Shown here: one piece after another, positions 61,185-64,000 of the stretch
Layout of the letters: every line of letters starts with the position of its first letter
Position numbering within the stretch: the first letter of the stretch is position 1
Assembly: GCF_003073045.1 (NCBI RefSeq)
Contig: NC_037590.1
Location: 44,308,296-44,372,295, forward strand
Reading direction: 5' to 3'
Length of the DNA: 64,000 nucleotides
Source: Pomacea canaliculata
Taxonomy: Eukaryota; Mollusca; Gastropoda; Architaenioglossa; Ampullariidae
Translations under genes and position numbers: made by a program
The notes under the pieces: model-generated
What the model was told of the DNA's origin: nothing
Seen by the model: only the letters and a program-made list of their open reading frames with translations
Database searches by the model: none

Positions 61185-64000
61185 CTAAACTCTTGTCCCA
61201 TCAGGCACCTCTATGGTGATAGCCACATCTGATAGCCCTCGCTTGGATTTCCTATGAGAAAAGGACTTGAGCACAGGAATGACAAACATGATCAAGCCTG
61301 CAGCAATACTTGCAGCACCAGCCAGATAAAATGCTGACACATAGTCTCCAGTCACATTCTTCAAATATCCTGCAAAAACAATTGGTTTATTTTCATCATA
61401 AGATGAAAGCAGTTTGAGTCAATCCAACAGACCATTTTTCTCATCTCACCAGTATTATTGTACGGACGTTTCGCCGCCGGACGTTTCGGAGCCGGACATT
61501 TTGCCGACCGGACGTTTCGGCGCGAGGCATTTCATTTCGGCATTTCACGCGGGACCTTTAGCCGAAGTCAAGTGTGTGACGCCCCTTAGCTCACACATTT
61601 CTCTCGCCATTGTATCCATGTATCAGTGAACTCTCTCTCACTATCCCTCCTCATGTGAACGGTGAACCGTTAGCTCACACATTTCTCTCGCCATTGTATC
61701 AATGTTTTTTCTCAAAGCTGTTGCGCATAATCTGTGACAATCAAAGTGAACTGTCTGTGAAGTCTGTGTGTAAAATTTGTTTGAAATAAAGAATTATTGT
61801 GTAATCTAGTAGTTACTTTCATTCTTTGAGAAGTAAGTAAGCTCTCTCTCTCTCTGACATAATGCGGCGAAACGCCGGTCGGCAAAACGTCCGACTCCGA
61901 AACGTCCGCACACGATGATAAATGAATTTATAAAATTGCATAAGGAGATGAGTTTAATTAATTTAAAATTGAAATGGTGGTCATTGTGATGGGTGGAAAA
62001 CAAAAAAATAGACCATGATCACAAAATCTAAACAACTGAATATTTAGAAATAAAACTGCAGAGTGTCTGTAATTTTTATAGTCAAGAAAGAAGATTCCTC
62101 AGTCATACACATGCATGCATAAATCCAAACATACGTGCTTCACTTATAAGACTAACCTGCAAGAGCTGGGCCAGAAAATGCTCCTATGCCATTAGAAAGC
62201 ATCAAGTAACCAAGGCCATCTCCGAGACTCTGAGGTCCAATCAGATCTGTCAGAACAATTACAAGAAGGCCAAGCACAGCCCCAAAACTCAGTCCACCAA
62301 AAAAGAGAATGACAGTAAAATGAGTAAAAGTAAAACTTTGAGAAACGAGCACGCAGCATATTCCTAGGGCAATGTTAGCTGCAACATACTGCATTTGACG
62401 TTGACTAGTATATAAGTTACCTATCAGCCCTCCTAGTAGGCTCCCAAACAACTCCCCAATGCCCAAAATAGTCAAAGCTGAGCAGCATTCAAAGGATCTA
62501 TCCCTCTTTCAGTTATGAAGACTGGAGCAAAAGCCAGCAGTACACCGCCTGTGACATTCCACAATATATTGCTGACAAAGTAGATATCAAAACCTACATC
62601 TGTGAAGATATAGAAATGACGCAACACACGGTAATCTTCATCTGCATCCTTTGAATTTTTGTTTAGCTCTTTGCTTTTTCTCACAGTGTTTGTCTGACCA
62701 ATGCCGTTGTTTTCCACAAAGGCATCACTGATCTGTAGCATATTTTCTTCTTCCTCATTGAATGACTTGTTGGCAGTTTCCGATGCAGAAGATGGAGGAG
62801 GTTTTTGTTCTTGGTCACTCAGCATTGGTACAGATTCTGATGGATGTTTCACTTTCTTGCCACAACATTATCCAGGTCCATATGTTTTATGTCACTTGAT
62901 GCTGCTAATACTTTGCTTTCAACGGAGTGTTTGTTTGGCATTATAGTAGATGGAGCACGAAGAAGTGCAGAAAAGACTAGCAGATGAAGATTTAGGCCTG
63001 CCACTAAAATTAGTGATCCCTTCCACCCATACTCCTGGATTAAGTAGCCCACAACAATTGGCATGATAGCAGCTCCTAAGCCAGAACCACTTGTGGCAAC
63101 ACCTGTTGAAAGGCTTCGGTGGCGATCAAAATATAAACCACTAAGTACATGCGATGGAATATACACCATACATGATCCAATTCCTGCAACAAAAAAAGGC
63201 CATGAGAATAATATAAAAAAATATCAAAATAAAAACTCCTATAGCACAGTATAAGAACACTATCATACGATCAGAATATTAAAAGAAAACTCTCTTGTTC
63301 ACATCTTTTACCTTTATTAAATAAGTGCTTTATAACAGGAAGAGTGCGGTTTTTTGACGTAAGTTACTTATAACTCATCTTGAATACCCAGTTTTTCAGG
63401 ATGATTTTCTATTAAACTGTTTTAACATCACAAGAAGTATGCACATACACATTCTGAAATATCAAGTGAAATTGCTCTCTCTTACCTGTAAGAACACCAA
63501 AACTGAAGCACATCACAGGTAAATAAGTCAGAAAAGGCATCAAAAGTATTCCAGTCACAACCAATGCTGAACCAATCAACGCGACAGTACAATATGACAT
63601 TTTAGTCATTAGGAAGCTGACAATTGGACCTAACAGGAAAAAAAAGCACAAAAATAAGGCATTAGTTGTTGTTACAGAATTCAAGGGTCATTATTAATGG
63701 TAAATTTATTGTTAAAACTCAGTGCTTGTCGATTCCTAATTCAGTTTGCAAATTTATTATTAAGATAAAATATTTGTATACAATACTTTGAAAAATTTTC
63801 TTCTATAATGTGATGATAAAACCAAATATTTTTATGTTTCTCTTTAAAACTGAACACTTATGTTCTTAGTTTCAAAATAATGCTTGTGGAAATTGCAATT
63901 TTTTAATCGTTGCTTCTTATTTCTTACAGAATGTTGTCATTTACCTGTCCCAAGGAAAAAACCCCAGTTGATAGCAGCAATAAGGGATACACCAACAGCA
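61185..64000 (-). CDS. SLC16-like monocarboxylate transporter, 3' part, with two frame breaks
   Basis: Major-facilitator membrane transporter. Exons in transcript order: at least 63945-64000 (continues outside), 63486-63629, 62157-63183, 61185-61369. Visible: a first helix pair (GVSLIAAINWGFFLGTGPIV), the SLC16 motif region IGSCMVYIPSHVLSGLYFDR ... GVATSGSGLGAAIMPIV ... YGWKGSLIL, a long acidic central loop with poly-Glu, then helices 7-12 (YFVSNILWNVTGGVLLAF, GIGELFGSLLGGLIG, GYLMLSNGIGAFSGPALAG). The tail is basic and ends VPDGTRV. The large exon is two bases short: one near 62852 (AGAAAGTG where AGAAAAGTG keeps frame) and one near 62475 (CAGCTTTGAC where CAGCTTTTGAC does). Both are homopolymers, so consensus errors are likely. 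Substrate cannot be told. Confidence 0.85.
61459..61914. mobile_element. Unclassified MITE with ends made of repeated GGACGTTTCG
   Basis: About 50-bp inverted ends: left CGGACGTTTCGGAGCCGGAC then ATTTTGCCGACCGG, right the complement (CCGGTCGGCAAAACGTCCGA then CTCCGAAACGTCCG). GGACGTTTCG recurs three times within the left end. The interior has two copies of GTTAGCTCACACATTTCTCT or a close form. It lies in the last intron of the transporter. Confidence 0.75.

Overview
The window is nuclear DNA of an animal, most likely a mollusc and probably a gastropod. The reasons are short exons in long AT-rich introns, clear animal orthologs (DNAJC10/ERdj5, histone H3.3, UQCC4, TOP3A, CBY1, an SLC16-type transporter), a cluster of secreted fibrinogen-domain proteins of the kind expanded in molluscs, and scattered RTE-like and L2/CR1-like LINE pieces, tRNA-type SINEs and hAT, Tigger and foldback MITEs. 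The taxon is inferred from content. I see no operons, CRISPR arrays, rRNA genes or LTR/viral elements.

Layout. (1) 1-8919, + strand: 3' two thirds of DNAJC10/ERdj5, 14 exons, ending in an ER-retrieval signal RDEL. A Tigger-like element, an RTE LINE fragment and a decoy splice-site repeat lie in its introns. (2) 8920-13017: probable long 3' UTR, then sequence without a supported gene. (3) 13018-23604: three paralogous genes encoding signal peptide, PAN/apple-like domain, half-EGF Cys linker and fibrinogen C-terminal domain. Their orientations are -, +, -. The first has a frame break in three of its four exons; the other two are open. (4) 23605-29310: gene-poor DNA, then a spliced histone H3.3 gene with a four-CCAAT promoter. 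(5) 31906-53311: UQCC4 (-) and TOP3A (+) head to head, 269 bp apart, around a YY1-like motif. TOP3A is complete: 29 coding exons, 1020 codons, every junction in phase. Its introns hold a U2 snRNA fragment, LINE pieces, two foldback elements (one carrying a 54-bp copy of TOP3A exon 7), hAT MITEs and a SINE. (6) 54506-57060, - strand: CBY1 (Chibby), three coding exons, with an L2/CR1-like LINE in its second intron. (7) 57061-61184: intergenic, with a SINE and a hAT MITE. (8) 61185-64000, - strand: 3' part of a monocarboxylate-transporter-like gene with two one-base frame breaks in homopolymers and a MITE in its last intron.

The genes are mostly independent housekeeping units. UQCC4 and TOP3A share a promoter, and both products can act in mitochondria. 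The PAN-fibrinogen cluster is the lineage-specific part and is probably lectin-like and extracellular. All gene models were spliced by eye from GT/AG sites, phase and remembered family sequences; no alignment or transcript data were used.
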